From contig NZ_JBLWVH010000006.1 in NCBI RefSeq assembly GCF_048268525.1, forward strand, positions 66,417-130,416: a stretch of DNA of 64,000 bases. Direction: 5' to 3'. Of this stretch, positions 7,801-15,861 are shown in pieces. The DNA is from Maricaulis sp048268525 (GTDB lineage Bacteria; Pseudomonadota; Alphaproteobacteria; Caulobacterales; Maricaulaceae). Both the position numbers and the translations under genes were made by a program. The notes beneath the pieces were generated by a model. That model worked only from the letters and a program-made list of their open reading frames with translations. It was not told the origin of the DNA and made no database searches. Within the stretch, counting starts at the first letter, position 1, and each line of letters opens with the position of its first letter.

Positions 7801-10125
7801 CTACATCACACTGCCCTGCCGCACAGGCAGTAGCAGTGTGAAGACCGCGCCGGAATCCGGCTCACCCCAAGCGGTCAACTCGCCGGCATGCCGTTCAGCG
7901 ATCTTGCGACAGGTCGCCAGTCCAACCCCGGTGCCGTCAAACTCGTCGCGCCCGTGCAGACGCTCGAACATGCCGAAAATCCGTTCCGCGTGGCGGGGCT
8001 CGAAGCCGACGCCGTTATCGGCCACGGCAATGCGCGCCATGGCACCGTTTTCGCCCACTTCGACACTGCCTTCGATGGAGATCGAGGGCTGGACGCCAGG
8101 TCGGCGGAATTTCAGGGCATTGGCCAGCAGGTTCAGGAAGAGCTGGTGCATCTGCCCCGGGTCCGCCTCGATCGCCGGCAGGTCGCTGACCCGGATCTTG
8201 GCGTCCTCGGCATTGATCCGGGGTTCGAGATCGGACAGGACATCGGCGACGACAGCCGCCAGGTCGACGGCCAGGAAATTGGTGGTTTTCGAATTCACCC
8301 GCGAATAGCTCAACAGGTCATCGATCAGGCGCCGCATCCGGGTCGACGCATCAACCATGCGCTCCAGATAATGCCGCCCGGTCTCGTCCAGCGCGTCATA
8401 GCACTTGTTGTTCAGGCGCTCACCGAAGGCCTGGATCTTGCGCAGCGGTTCCTGCAGGTCATGCGAAGCCGCATAGGCGAACTCCTGCAATTCCGAGTTT
8501 GACCGCTTCAGCTCCTGGGCATAGCGACGGAGCGCCAGCTCGTCGCGCTTGCGATTGGTGACATCGCGGAATGTCACGACCGCGCCGATCGACTTGTCTT
8601 CCGGATCAATCGGCGAGGAGGCCGACTCGATCGGGATGGGTTGGCCACTCTTGGTCCAGAACACATCTCCGTCGGGCGACTCCGCCGGTACGCCAGCACA
8701 ATGGATCGGGCACTCCTCGCGCGGGTAGAGGGAGCCATCGCGGCGCGAGTGATGCACGATTGCATGCATGTTCTTGCCGATCAGCTCGTCCTCGCTATAG
8801 CCGAGCATCGAGCAGGCACGCGGATTGATGAAGGTGATCACACCGTCACCATCAATGCCGTAAATCCCTTCCGCCGCTGTCATCAGGATCTGCGACAGGC
8901 GCTGGTTGGCCTCGTGTGTCGCCTGGGCCCGTCGGCGGGTGATCGAGCGGTGGGCGCTGAACAGCACTGCCAGCAGGATGAAGGACAGGGCCATCGCGAC
9001 CGCAAACACCCGCAGCACAGCCCGCGCCTGATTGGCGCCAGCCATGGCCTCGGCCAACTCCACTTCGGTGATGATGCCGAAATCGCGGGCCGGGTCCCAA
9101 TCCCACGCGCCCATGACCAGAACACCGCGCACATCACGATAGCCTTGCAGGTTGTGCCCCTGCCCGTCTCTCGTCACGCCCTGCGCCGCGACAGTCAGCG
9201 GCCAGTCCGCGTAGGGGCGGGCCGGAATCCCGCCCATCGTGACATCGACGCCGGGATCGCGAACCTCGATATGCAGGATCGACGGATGTCCGGCGACCAG
9301 CAGGTCGGCCTCGACCAGCTCTTCCCCGTAGCGCGTCTCGGTGAGCAGGCGACCGTCACGATCGATGGCGAAGGTCTCGCCGGACACGCCGGTCCGCCCG
9401 ACACGGAACGTCGCGGTGTATTCCGACAACGGATCGATCCGCAGCGCGAGATATCCCAGCAGCTCGCCACCTTCACGAATGGCCGCCACGGAATACATGA
9501 GGATTTCTTCGGCGACCGCATTTTCGGTCGAATCGGTAATGTCCATCAGATCGACGATATGTGGACGGGTCAGCACCACACCGGCCGACGCCAGCCGGTC
9601 CATATTGACCAGATCGAGCACCAGTGACGGCTGCCCGAGATCGGAATCGCGCATCGAGGCCAGTGTCGTCCCGTTGGGTGCGATCACGATGAACCCGCGA
9701 TAGCCATATTCGGTCAGCCAGGGCCCAAGTGTGTCACGCAACCATTCCTGCTCGGGAGAGGCCATCAAAGATGCGGGAACCGGTGAGCTGGACAGCCCCT
9801 CCAGGGCCGACCGCAAACGACCGTTCTCCGCCCAGACCCGGGCGTCATTCTCCCGCGACTGCGCCCACAATTCAAAACGTTGCCGCGTGTTCCGCAACAC
9901 GGTTTCCAATGTCCGCAAATTGGTTTCGCGGGCTGAGGACATCAATCGTCCCTCGCCGGCCATGACAGCGAGGGCAACGATGAAAATACATGTGACAGCC
10001 ACCAAGCCTGGCAGGACCTGCCCCACCCAGCCATCGGTATCGGTCAGGCGTTGAAGCGCCGATCTCGGCTCGTCATCGCCCGTCGAGGTCCGAAGATAGG
10101 TATCGCCACCTGACGTCGTGTTCAT
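7801..10125 (-). CDS. Sensor histidine kinase: periplasmic sensor, PAS, kinase
   Basis: 774 residues. A membrane helix near 35-58 and a second near 372-395 bracket a periplasmic sensor of about 310 residues that looks like a double-Cache-type ligand domain (SGETFAIDRDGRLL, SLVLDLVNMDRL). Then follow a PAS domain (MTAAEGIYGIDGDGVI near 415) and a phytochrome-type dimerisation helix with the His in ASHDLQEPLRKI near 556. The ATPase has N-box LFLNLLANALKFR, G1 VADNGVGFE and G2 GTGVGLATCRKI. The kinase core resembles that of the shorter kinase 25 bases downstream. The ligand is unknown; small carboxylates or amines are common for such sensors. Confidence 0.92.
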   Translation of the reverse strand: MNTTSGGDTYLRTSTGDDEPRSALQRLTDTDGWVGQVLPGLVAVTCIFIVALAVMAGEGRLMSSARETNLRTLETVLRNTRQRFELWAQSRENDARVWAENGRLRSALEGLSSSPVPASLMASPEQEWLRDTLGPWLTEYGYRGFIVIAPNGTTLASMRDSDLGQPSLVLDLVNMDRLASAGVVLTRPHIVDLMDITDSTENAVAEEILMYSVAAIREGGELLGYLALRIDPLSEYTATFRVGRTGVSGETFAIDRDGRLLTETRYGEELVEADLLVAGHPSILHIEVRDPGVDVTMGGIPARPYADWPLTVAAQGVTRDGQGHNLQGYRDVRGVLVMGAWDWDPARDFGIITEVELAEAMAGANQARAVLRVFAVAMALSFILLAVLFSAHRSITRRRAQATHEANQRLSQILMTAAEGIYGIDGDGVITFINPRACSMLGYSEDELIGKNMHAIVHHSRRDGSLYPREECPIHCAGVPAESPDGDVFWTKSGQPIPIESASSPIDPEDKSIGAVVTFRDVTNRKRDELALRRYAQELKRSNSELQEFAYAASHDLQEPLRKIQAFGERLNNKCYDALDETGRHYLERMVDASTRMRRLIDDLLSYSRVNSKTTNFLAVDLAAVVADVLSDLEPRINAEDAKIRVSDLPAIEADPGQMHQLFLNLLANALKFRRPGVQPSISIEGSVEVGENGAMARIAVADNGVGFEPRHAERIFGMFERLHGRDEFDGTGVGLATCRKIAERHAGELTAWGEPDSGAVFTLLLPVRQGSVM

Positions 10126-10277
10126 TCGAATCGGTCCGGATAGAGGCCCCTGGTGCCATTATCGTAGTGATTTTGCCGCACTTGTCCCCATTTGAAGCCA
10201 CATACGGGGCAAAATTTGGCCGAAGCGCGTCAGCTGGCGTTCAGATCGGACCGCCTAGTGTCGTCAGCGTGCGCCCC

Positions 10278-10341
10278 GCGGTGTACCGGACTGACCGGCC
10301 CGATTCCCCTCGCTTCGTGTCAGCCAGATCCGGTACACCGC
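10278..10341. repeat. Perfect 13-bp inverted repeat in the 10.1-10.4 kb gap
   Basis: GCGGTGTACCGGA (10278-10290) and TCCGGTACACCGC (10329-10341) are perfect inverted arms 38 bases apart; CTGAC/GTCAG just inside can extend the pairing. It begins 20 bases past the stop of the NUDIX gene, so it could end that transcript, but no T-run follows on either strand. The remaining bases of the 235-base gap show nothing else I can name. Confidence 0.6.
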
Positions 10342-10360
10342 AACTTTCCGGATCGCGGGG

Positions 10361-10831
10361 CTACCAGGTGTCGGCAATCCCGGCCTCACCCAGGAATTCC
10401 GCGATCCGGGCGCGGGTCGCGGCTGTGGTGTCGGGCGGCAGAGCTGCCGGATCGAACCAGCCAGTCTCGGCGATTTCGCCGACCGCATCGCTCTTGCACG
10501 CTTCCCAATCCCGGACCACGCAAACCACGACATGATCGCCGCGAAACCGTTTGTGGTTGGCATGGATCCCCTGGACCACTTCGGCGCCGCGGATCGCGAC
10601 GCCTGCCTCGTCCCGCAATTCATGGGTCAGCGCATCGCGAACGCTTTCCCCTCGCTCGACGCCGCCGCCGGGCAGATGCCAGCCGCCAACATAGGTGTGA
10701 CGGACCAGCACGATGTGTCCGTCGGCCCTGACAACAATGCCGCGGACGCCCAGCGTCATGCCGCGGGACTGACGCCAGAAAGCCTGCATGAAAGGCCGCA
10801 CAATCGGCTCGATGCGCTGTCGCCAGTTCAT
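10361..10831 (-). CDS. NUDIX hydrolase
   Basis: 156 residues with one NUDIX domain that hydrolyses a nucleoside-diphosphate-linked substrate with Mg2+. The NUDIX box is recognisable as GGGVERGESVRDALTHELRDE followed by AGV near residues 55-78; the usual Arg-Glu pair is His-Glu here and the Glu-Glu pair is Asp-Glu, mild changes that keep the metal-binding acids. The N-terminal 20 residues are basic. WHLPGGG just before the box resembles housecleaning NUDIX enzymes with uncertain substrates. It stands alone and is divergent from the small-peptide/exchanger genes. Confidence 0.88.
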   Translation of the reverse strand: MNWRQRIEPIVRPFMQAFWRQSRGMTLGVRGIVVRADGHIVLVRHTYVGGWHLPGGGVERGESVRDALTHELRDEAGVAIRGAEVVQGIHANHKRFRGDHVVVCVVRDWEACKSDAVGEIAETGWFDPAALPPDTTAATRARIAEFLGEAGIADTW

Positions 10832-10909
10832 GCCGCAACACCCGCTAGCCAGTACCGCGTCGGCGGGTTATGTACGGGGCCAATACACGCCGTTTTGGGG
10901 AAGTTTCTC

Positions 10910-10990
10910 ATGTACGCTCTGATCGCTATTGGCCTTGTGGCCGGCATTTTCGGCCTGCTCAACCTCATCGAATACCGCCGCCTCGACTAG
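10910..10990 (+). CDS. 26-residue single-helix membrane peptide
   Basis: A very short frame, MYALIAIGLVAGIFGLLNLIEYRRLD, with GGGGAAG 6 bases before the ATG. It is one hydrophobic helix of about 18 residues capped by a charged EYRRLD tail, the typical layout of small bacterial membrane peptides with a cytoplasmic C-terminus. It ends 26 bases before the sodium/calcium exchanger gene on the same strand, so a role as an exchanger-associated peptide is possible. Support is the ribosome site, the amphipathic composition and the position; without comparison to relatives it could still be chance. Confidence 0.5.
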   Translation: MYALIAIGLVAGIFGLLNLIEYRRLD

Positions 10991-11016
10991 TCCGCGAACC
11001 GACGGTCCGCCAAGAC

Positions 11017-12006
11017 ATGGCAGCTCCTGCTTATATCGCGCTGATTCTGGTCGGCATCATCTTCCTGCTGTTTGGCGGGGATTTGCTGGTCCGTGGCGGC
11101 GCCGCACTGGCCCGCCTGTGGCGCCTGCCGCCGCTGCTGGTCGGTCTGACCATCATTGCCTTTGGCACGTCGGCCCCCGAACTGGTCGTCTCGGTCCAGT
11201 CGGCCCTGTCCGGTGCACCGGGACTGGCGCTTGGCAATATCGTCGGCTCCAATATTGCCAACTTCCTGCTGATCCTCGGCCTGCCGGCGATGTTCGGGGC
11301 GATCGCGACGACCACGCCCGGCGTGCGCCGCAATGCCATCTTCGCGCTCGGTGCGGCGATCATCATGATCGCCTTCAGCTGGGACCGCAGCATTTCGGCG
11401 ACCGAGGGCTACGTCCTGTTCGGACTGATCATCGGCTATATCGCCCTGCTGGCCTTCCTGGCCCGCGGCAAGACCGATGATCCGTCCATCGCCGAACTGA
11501 CGGACCTGGAACACATGGACGGCCTGCCCAAATCCCTGCCGACCATTCTCGGTTCGCTGCTGATTGGTCTGGTGGGACTTCCCATCGGTGCGCAGATGAT
11601 CGTCACCGGCGGTACGGCCGCTGCCGCTGATCTTGGCGTCGATGACGCCATCATCGGCCTGACCGCGGTTGCCTTCGGCACCTCGCTGCCGGAGCTGGCC
11701 ACCGTCGTCATGGCATCGGTCCGGCGCCAGGCCGATCTGGCCATCGGCAATGTGCTGGGATCGAACATCTTCAACGTCTTCGCCGTTGGCGGCGCGACCG
11801 GGATCGCGGCCTCGATGGCCGGCACCGAGTTGCCCGTCCCCGAGGCCTTCTTCGGGCTCGACTTCTGGGTGATGCTGGGCGCAAGCGTCGTCATCGCCGG
11901 CATCATCCTGGCCAAGCAGCCGATCAGCCGTCTCCTCGGCGCCGGGCTGTTTGCCGGTTATGTCGGCTATATCGTCGTGCTCGCCCGGTCGGTGCTGGGC
12001 GGTTAG
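11017..12006 (+). CDS. Calcium/sodium antiporter (CaCA family, YrbG-like)
   Basis: 329-residue inner-membrane cation exchanger with about ten helices in two homologous halves. Each half carries the alpha-repeat ion site: GLTIIAFGTSAPELVVS near residue 43 with GNIVGSNIANF just after, and GLTAVAFGTSLPELATVV near 213 with GNVLGSNIFNVF. These Glu and Asn residues bind Ca2+ and Na+ in the known exchanger structures. A loop of about 30 acidic residues links the halves (TDDPSIAELTDLEHMDG). The start at 11017 is the first ATG after the small-peptide gene and gives the family's N-terminus; the frame is open further upstream over other genes. Confidence 0.93.
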   Translation: MAAPAYIALILVGIIFLLFGGDLLVRGGAALARLWRLPPLLVGLTIIAFGTSAPELVVSVQSALSGAPGLALGNIVGSNIANFLLILGLPAMFGAIATTTPGVRRNAIFALGAAIIMIAFSWDRSISATEGYVLFGLIIGYIALLAFLARGKTDDPSIAELTDLEHMDGLPKSLPTILGSLLIGLVGLPIGAQMIVTGGTAAAADLGVDDAIIGLTAVAFGTSLPELATVVMASVRRQADLAIGNVLGSNIFNVFAVGGATGIAASMAGTELPVPEAFFGLDFWVMLGASVVIAGIILAKQPISRLLGAGLFAGYVGYIVVLARSVLGG

Positions 12007-12021
12007 CCGGCCTCTCGCAGC

Positions 12022-13020
12022 CTAGGCTGTCACTTTGAGTTTCAGCGCGCTGTCACTGGACACAGGACCGTCGTCAGCGGCCGTCGCCGACGGCACGGGC
12101 GGCGCCTTTGCCTCACGCTCGATCTGCGTGTCGATCATCCGGATACGGGCATCCACATAGCCGAGAACAGAGGCCGGACACGGCGACTTGGCATTCAACC
12201 CCAACGCTTCGACTGCCTCCGACAGGTAGATCGGACGACTGTGAGACCACTCACCCGATGCCAGAAAGCGGGCCACGTCCGGTTTTTTGCCGCTGCGGGT
12301 GTGGTTGGGATGGATGATCTTTTCCGCGTGATCGACCGCAAAGCTGTCGAATTTGTCGGCTTCGTACATCGCGACCAGGAAGTTCGGCGGAATGGCAGGC
12401 AGTTTCTCGTCGCTCCGCAGAGCTTGAAGATTGCGATTTGAAATACCGCCATGCTGCGTATCAATCGGTCCCAGGCAAGCGGTTGGGCCCATGACGATCT
12501 TTTCCGCCGCCAACGCGATCTTCGTGCCCCCCGACATCGCAATATACGGGACATAGGCCACTTTTGGCCCCTCATAGGCATTGACTGCCGAGGCGATCAG
12601 CTGGGCGGCAAGCGAGTAGCCGCCGAAGGTATGGAGAATGATGACAAGGGTCGGCAGCTTTTTCTGGCTCTTGAGGGCCATCAAAGGGTGCAGGCTCTGC
12701 TGGGCCTGGATGGCCTGTTCGTGAGTGATGAAGCGCGGCGCGTCGCGATCCTCCCACTGGTCGCCCAGATCACACACCAGATCGATGATGACCGCACCAT
12801 TGCGATGGGATTTGCGGATGTCGCGGCGGAACGACGCCAGGTCCTTTTCGGCTTGCTGATAGGTTCGCTGGCGGGCGCGACGAGTCTTGTCGAGGACATC
12901 GGTCGGCAGCGTCCGGGTGCGTCGCATGGCGACCACCACCGCAATGGCGATCGCCGTGATCACCACCGCCACGGCCGCCACCCCCATTGCCACCAGTTCA
13001 GTCGTGTTGAATTCCGTCAT
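12022..13020 (-). CDS. Membrane-anchored SDH-type (Clp-fold) serine protease
   Basis: 332 residues. A single N-terminal membrane helix (about residues 9-32) is followed by a basic linker and a ClpP/SppA-fold domain of the serine dehydrogenase proteinase family (Pfam SDH_sah, recognised by eye). Landmarks are IIDLVCDLGDQWEDRDAPRF, IILHTFGGYSLAAQLIA, the probable nucleophile Ser in IAMSGGTKIALAA near 165, and GPTACLGPIDTQHGG after it. The tail is charged and probably cytoplasmic. It lies 25 bases downstream of a ten-helix membrane protein on the same strand, with AAGGGGG before the ATG, so the two form an operon. Members are thought to degrade membrane-associated proteins; substrate here unknown. 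Confidence 0.85.
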   Translation of the reverse strand: MTEFNTTELVAMGVAAVAVVITAIAIAVVVAMRRTRTLPTDVLDKTRRARQRTYQQAEKDLASFRRDIRKSHRNGAVIIDLVCDLGDQWEDRDAPRFITHEQAIQAQQSLHPLMALKSQKKLPTLVIILHTFGGYSLAAQLIASAVNAYEGPKVAYVPYIAMSGGTKIALAAEKIVMGPTACLGPIDTQHGGISNRNLQALRSDEKLPAIPPNFLVAMYEADKFDSFAVDHAEKIIHPNHTRSGKKPDVARFLASGEWSHSRPIYLSEAVEALGLNAKSPCPASVLGYVDARIRMIDTQIEREAKAPPVPSATAADDGPVSSDSALKLKVTA

Positions 13021-13045
13021 CTCATCCCCCTTGCGCGCCGCAGCG

Positions 13046-14572
13046 CTATCCGCCCCCGAACCATTGATGCCTGTCGCCGAGATAGATCAGGTATCCCCCC
13101 ATCGCCGACACCGTCATCAACAAGGTGCCGGTTGCCGGAATGGCGCGTCCGAAACGACCGTTGAACACGATGTAGAACAGCGTCGCGATGAGCTTCATCA
13201 GGATGAGAAGAACCAGTCCGAGCAGATACATCAGGGTCGGAATGAAGGCGGTGTGCATGACCCAGAAATAGGGTCCGAATTCGGCTCCTTCGCCGTTCGG
13301 CGCCAGCCCGATCAGGACCCGGAAGGCTTCCGCGGCACTGACCTGGAATTCTGACCCGAACAACCCGACATAGAGGCTCAGAAATGCGAGGCCTGCAGCG
13401 ATCCCGATATCGACAATGATGGCCCCGAACACCTTCAACGAAGCGATCACATCGGACGATCCGCGCCGAAAGGCCCCGCGTGTCGCAAATTGCAGCACAC
13501 GAATTGTCAGCATGAGTGTGAGGCCGTCGAATACCGCATTGAACACGACCAGTTGCGGGGTCTGGGGCAATGGGGCCGTCGGCTCGAGCAGGCTTCCCAG
13601 TGCCAAAGCCGAAAAGGTCAAGGCAAGAGACAGACATATCCCGAGAAGGAAAAGGAAGACGGACGCCTGGTTGAGCGGATCGGTGCTGCCGTCCTGATCT
13701 GACAACTCATTGCTGGACAGGATTTGCGTCGTCGGGATGAGTGTTTGCAGGAACAGGAACATGAAGAGCAGGATCGGGATCATCAACACGATGATCTGCA
13801 GCGCATCCGTGATCGGCACATCGAACACCCCCGCCACGAGCGGGAGGTAACTCTGCCACCACAACCATGCGAGCGCCCCCACCACCATCGAGGTCACGAC
13901 GAAAACGCGGAAGGTCCCGGCCCGACTGCTCGCCACCAGTGTCGTGACATCGCCGAGTTCTTCCTGGCGCTTCTCCGCAAGTTCGATGCGCACCTGGGTG
14001 TCCTGCGCCCGGCGCTGCAGCGTCCGCTGCTCCATGTCGATGAAGCGTCGACCATCCTCATCCAGGTCGGATCGAGCGGCAAATTCATTCGCCCGCTGCT
14101 GCCGCCGTTCCAGGAATTCGAGGTGCCGGGCAAACTCGCCATGGCGGGCATCCAGCCTGACACGCTCGATCAACCGATGAAGATTTTGCGCAAAGAACCG
14201 GTTCAAGAAGAGTGCGAGAACTCCCAGGCAGACGATCACGATCAACGGGACCATGCGATTCCACACGCCCTCGCTTCCATAGCCGATCCGGAAAATCAGG
14301 TAGCCCGTGCCAAATACGCTTGCCACGATCCAGGCGATGCTCTGGACATTGCGGGCACGCGCCGCCGTGCCCTCCGATGCATTGCGTGTGGAATTAATGA
14401 AATTCTGCACCGCGGTGACAGGGATCCGCAACAGCGACTCGGCGCTCGCGTCAGCCCAGCGGATTTCAATCCTGTCGGCCGCTGCCAACCGCGGCATGGC
14501 CATACCGACCAAGGTCAGAACGCCGCCAATCACTCCCATGATGGCGAGAAAATAGGTGAACAAGTCGATCAT
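13046..14572 (-). CDS. Ten-helix membrane protein with central coiled coil
   Basis: 508 residues, family not recognised. One helix at residues 3-27, two at about 72-120, then about 85 charged residues of likely coiled coil facing the cytoplasm (ERVRLDARHGEFARHLEFLE, then Arg/Gln/Glu-rich), followed by seven more helices to the C-terminus. The frame is open 40 codons further upstream, but the ATG at 14572 begins directly with a membrane helix, follows a G-rich ribosome site, and lies downstream of a good promoter (14659-14688), so I take it as the start. The SDH-type protease gene follows after 25 bases. A protein-interaction platform or channel-like partner of that protease is an inference from operon structure only. 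Confidence 0.75.
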   Translation of the reverse strand: MIDLFTYFLAIMGVIGGVLTLVGMAMPRLAAADRIEIRWADASAESLLRIPVTAVQNFINSTRNASEGTAARARNVQSIAWIVASVFGTGYLIFRIGYGSEGVWNRMVPLIVIVCLGVLALFLNRFFAQNLHRLIERVRLDARHGEFARHLEFLERRQQRANEFAARSDLDEDGRRFIDMEQRTLQRRAQDTQVRIELAEKRQEELGDVTTLVASSRAGTFRVFVVTSMVVGALAWLWWQSYLPLVAGVFDVPITDALQIIVLMIPILLFMFLFLQTLIPTTQILSSNELSDQDGSTDPLNQASVFLFLLGICLSLALTFSALALGSLLEPTAPLPQTPQLVVFNAVFDGLTLMLTIRVLQFATRGAFRRGSSDVIASLKVFGAIIVDIGIAAGLAFLSLYVGLFGSEFQVSAAEAFRVLIGLAPNGEGAEFGPYFWVMHTAFIPTLMYLLGLVLLILMKLIATLFYIVFNGRFGRAIPATGTLLMTVSAMGGYLIYLGDRHQWFGGG

Positions 14573-14658
14573 GGGCCCCCCCGAACCGTCCGATCGCCGG
14601 CCCGATGACCGACTGCTATCCAAAAAGGTTAACGCCCGGCTGCACGCATGGCCAGCTG

Positions 14659-14688
14659 ATAATACCTGTCGTTGCGCTTTTTGTTCAA
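14659..14688 (-). promoter_or_regulatory. Sigma70-type promoter for the membrane-protein/protease operon
   Basis: Read on the minus strand, TTGAAC (14688-14683) and TATTAT (14664-14659) are 18 bases apart, close to the housekeeping consensus. The predicted start of transcription lies about 80 bases before the ATG at 14572. Confidence 0.55.
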
Positions 14689-14741
14689 GCAATTGAATTT
14701 ATTGGCGACCTGGACGGACTCACCACGCCGTCAATGCCGGC

Positions 14742-15755
14742 CTAGTCATCCAGTCGCGGTGCCGGTGCAATGATCAGGCGGCGCAGGAATGCCCGGTCTG
14801 ACCAGTCCTGCTCTCGCGTCGCCCGGTCATCGATGACGCCGCGCGTCATCCGCACGACCACCAGATCCATATCCGGAATGATGTAAAGACGCTGGCCCCC
14901 GGCCCCCGCCGCGACGGCGACGAATGGACGGGACCAGCCACCCGCCTTCGGGTCGATCAGCCACCAGCCGAGCCCGTATCCGGGATTGGCAGTTCCGGGC
15001 TCGAACATCGCCGCCCAGACCCCCTCATCGCCCAACACGACATCGCCGAAGCGACCCTGAGCCAGCACGGCCTGGCCAAAACGCCCCCAGTCCAGCGCGG
15101 ACATCCGCGCGCCTTCCGACATGGCCGGCTGTCCATCGACCGCCCGCCAGGCGTCGATCCCGATCCCCAGCGGACGCAGGAAGCGTCGCAAAAGATAGTC
15201 GGCCGGAGTCGGGTCAAGATCGTTGGCGGCGAGTTGCCGTCGCAGCACCTCCCCCAGCACTTCGAAATGGGCAGCACCATATCGGAACCGCTCACCCGGC
15301 TCGAAATCCTGCCGGGTGGCAATGGCCCGCTGATAGCTGGGCAGGCGCCGGTTTCGAGCGTTCACCGCCAGACCACTCGACTGGTCGAGCAGATGGCGGA
15401 TCGTGACCGCAGACCGGTCCGGGTCGCCGGCCCACTCCTCCAGCACATCCGAAACCGGTTGATCCAGTTCCAGCAAGCCGTCCTGGACGGCCAGGGCGAC
15501 CATCACAGGCGCAAAGCTCTTGGTCCCGCTGGCCAGCCACCAGCTGTCTTCGGGGTCAACTCCGCGATCATAGCGCTCGCACACCAGGGCGCCGTGATGG
15601 ATGACAAGGAAAGCGACGCCGCGCGCGGCCACATGATGGGTCCACCCGGCTTCACAATCGACTTCCAGGCGCGATTGCGCTGCGGCCTGCGGCAAGGCGA
15701 GCAAGGTGATGGTGAACAGTGCGGCCAGGTGGGCCGACCAGTGGCGGATCGACAT
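14742..15755 (-). CDS. Secreted serine hydrolase (beta-lactamase class C / esterase fold)
   Basis: 337 residues. A signal peptide (to LPQAAAQ, about residue 27) sends it to the periplasm. The class C fold nucleophile motif SxxK is present as SGTKS near residue 77. The usual YxN is replaced: the best match is RYGAAHFEVLGE near 158, with Ala at the Asn position, and the third motif lies around AAGAGGQRLYI. This pattern fits the 6-aminohexanoate-dimer-hydrolase/esterase branch rather than a true beta-lactamase. GGAGGGAG precedes the ATG. Substrate unknown. It runs away from the upstream DUF4197 gene by about 100 bases on the same strand. Confidence 0.85.
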   Translation of the reverse strand: MSIRHWSAHLAALFTITLLALPQAAAQSRLEVDCEAGWTHHVAARGVAFLVIHHGALVCERYDRGVDPEDSWWLASGTKSFAPVMVALAVQDGLLELDQPVSDVLEEWAGDPDRSAVTIRHLLDQSSGLAVNARNRRLPSYQRAIATRQDFEPGERFRYGAAHFEVLGEVLRRQLAANDLDPTPADYLLRRFLRPLGIGIDAWRAVDGQPAMSEGARMSALDWGRFGQAVLAQGRFGDVVLGDEGVWAAMFEPGTANPGYGLGWWLIDPKAGGWSRPFVAVAAGAGGQRLYIIPDMDLVVVRMTRGVIDDRATREQDWSDRAFLRRLIIAPAPRLDD

Positions 15756-15861
15756 CGACAGACACTCCCTCCAGCCCGAGCCGGACCAATCTGCCTGATC
15801 CGGACCGCGGTGCCAGCCTGGCGCCGGTCACTTGGCTGTGAGGTCGCCGTGTGCCGGAATG

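Noticed and set aside
6345..7841. Long open frame of 498 codons on the plus strand across the regulator and kinase genes
   Set aside because: It lies antisense to two clear signalling genes; its translation is rich in Arg, Gln, Asp and His without motifs, the usual mirror of GC-rich coding DNA.
13724..14608. 294-codon plus-strand frame opposite the ten-helix membrane protein
   Set aside because: Antisense shadow; the minus strand has membrane helices and a promoter.
14742..15755. Calling the class C-fold protein an antibiotic-resistance beta-lactamase
   Set aside because: The second active-site motif does not fit beta-lactamases; an esterase or amide hydrolase is more likely.
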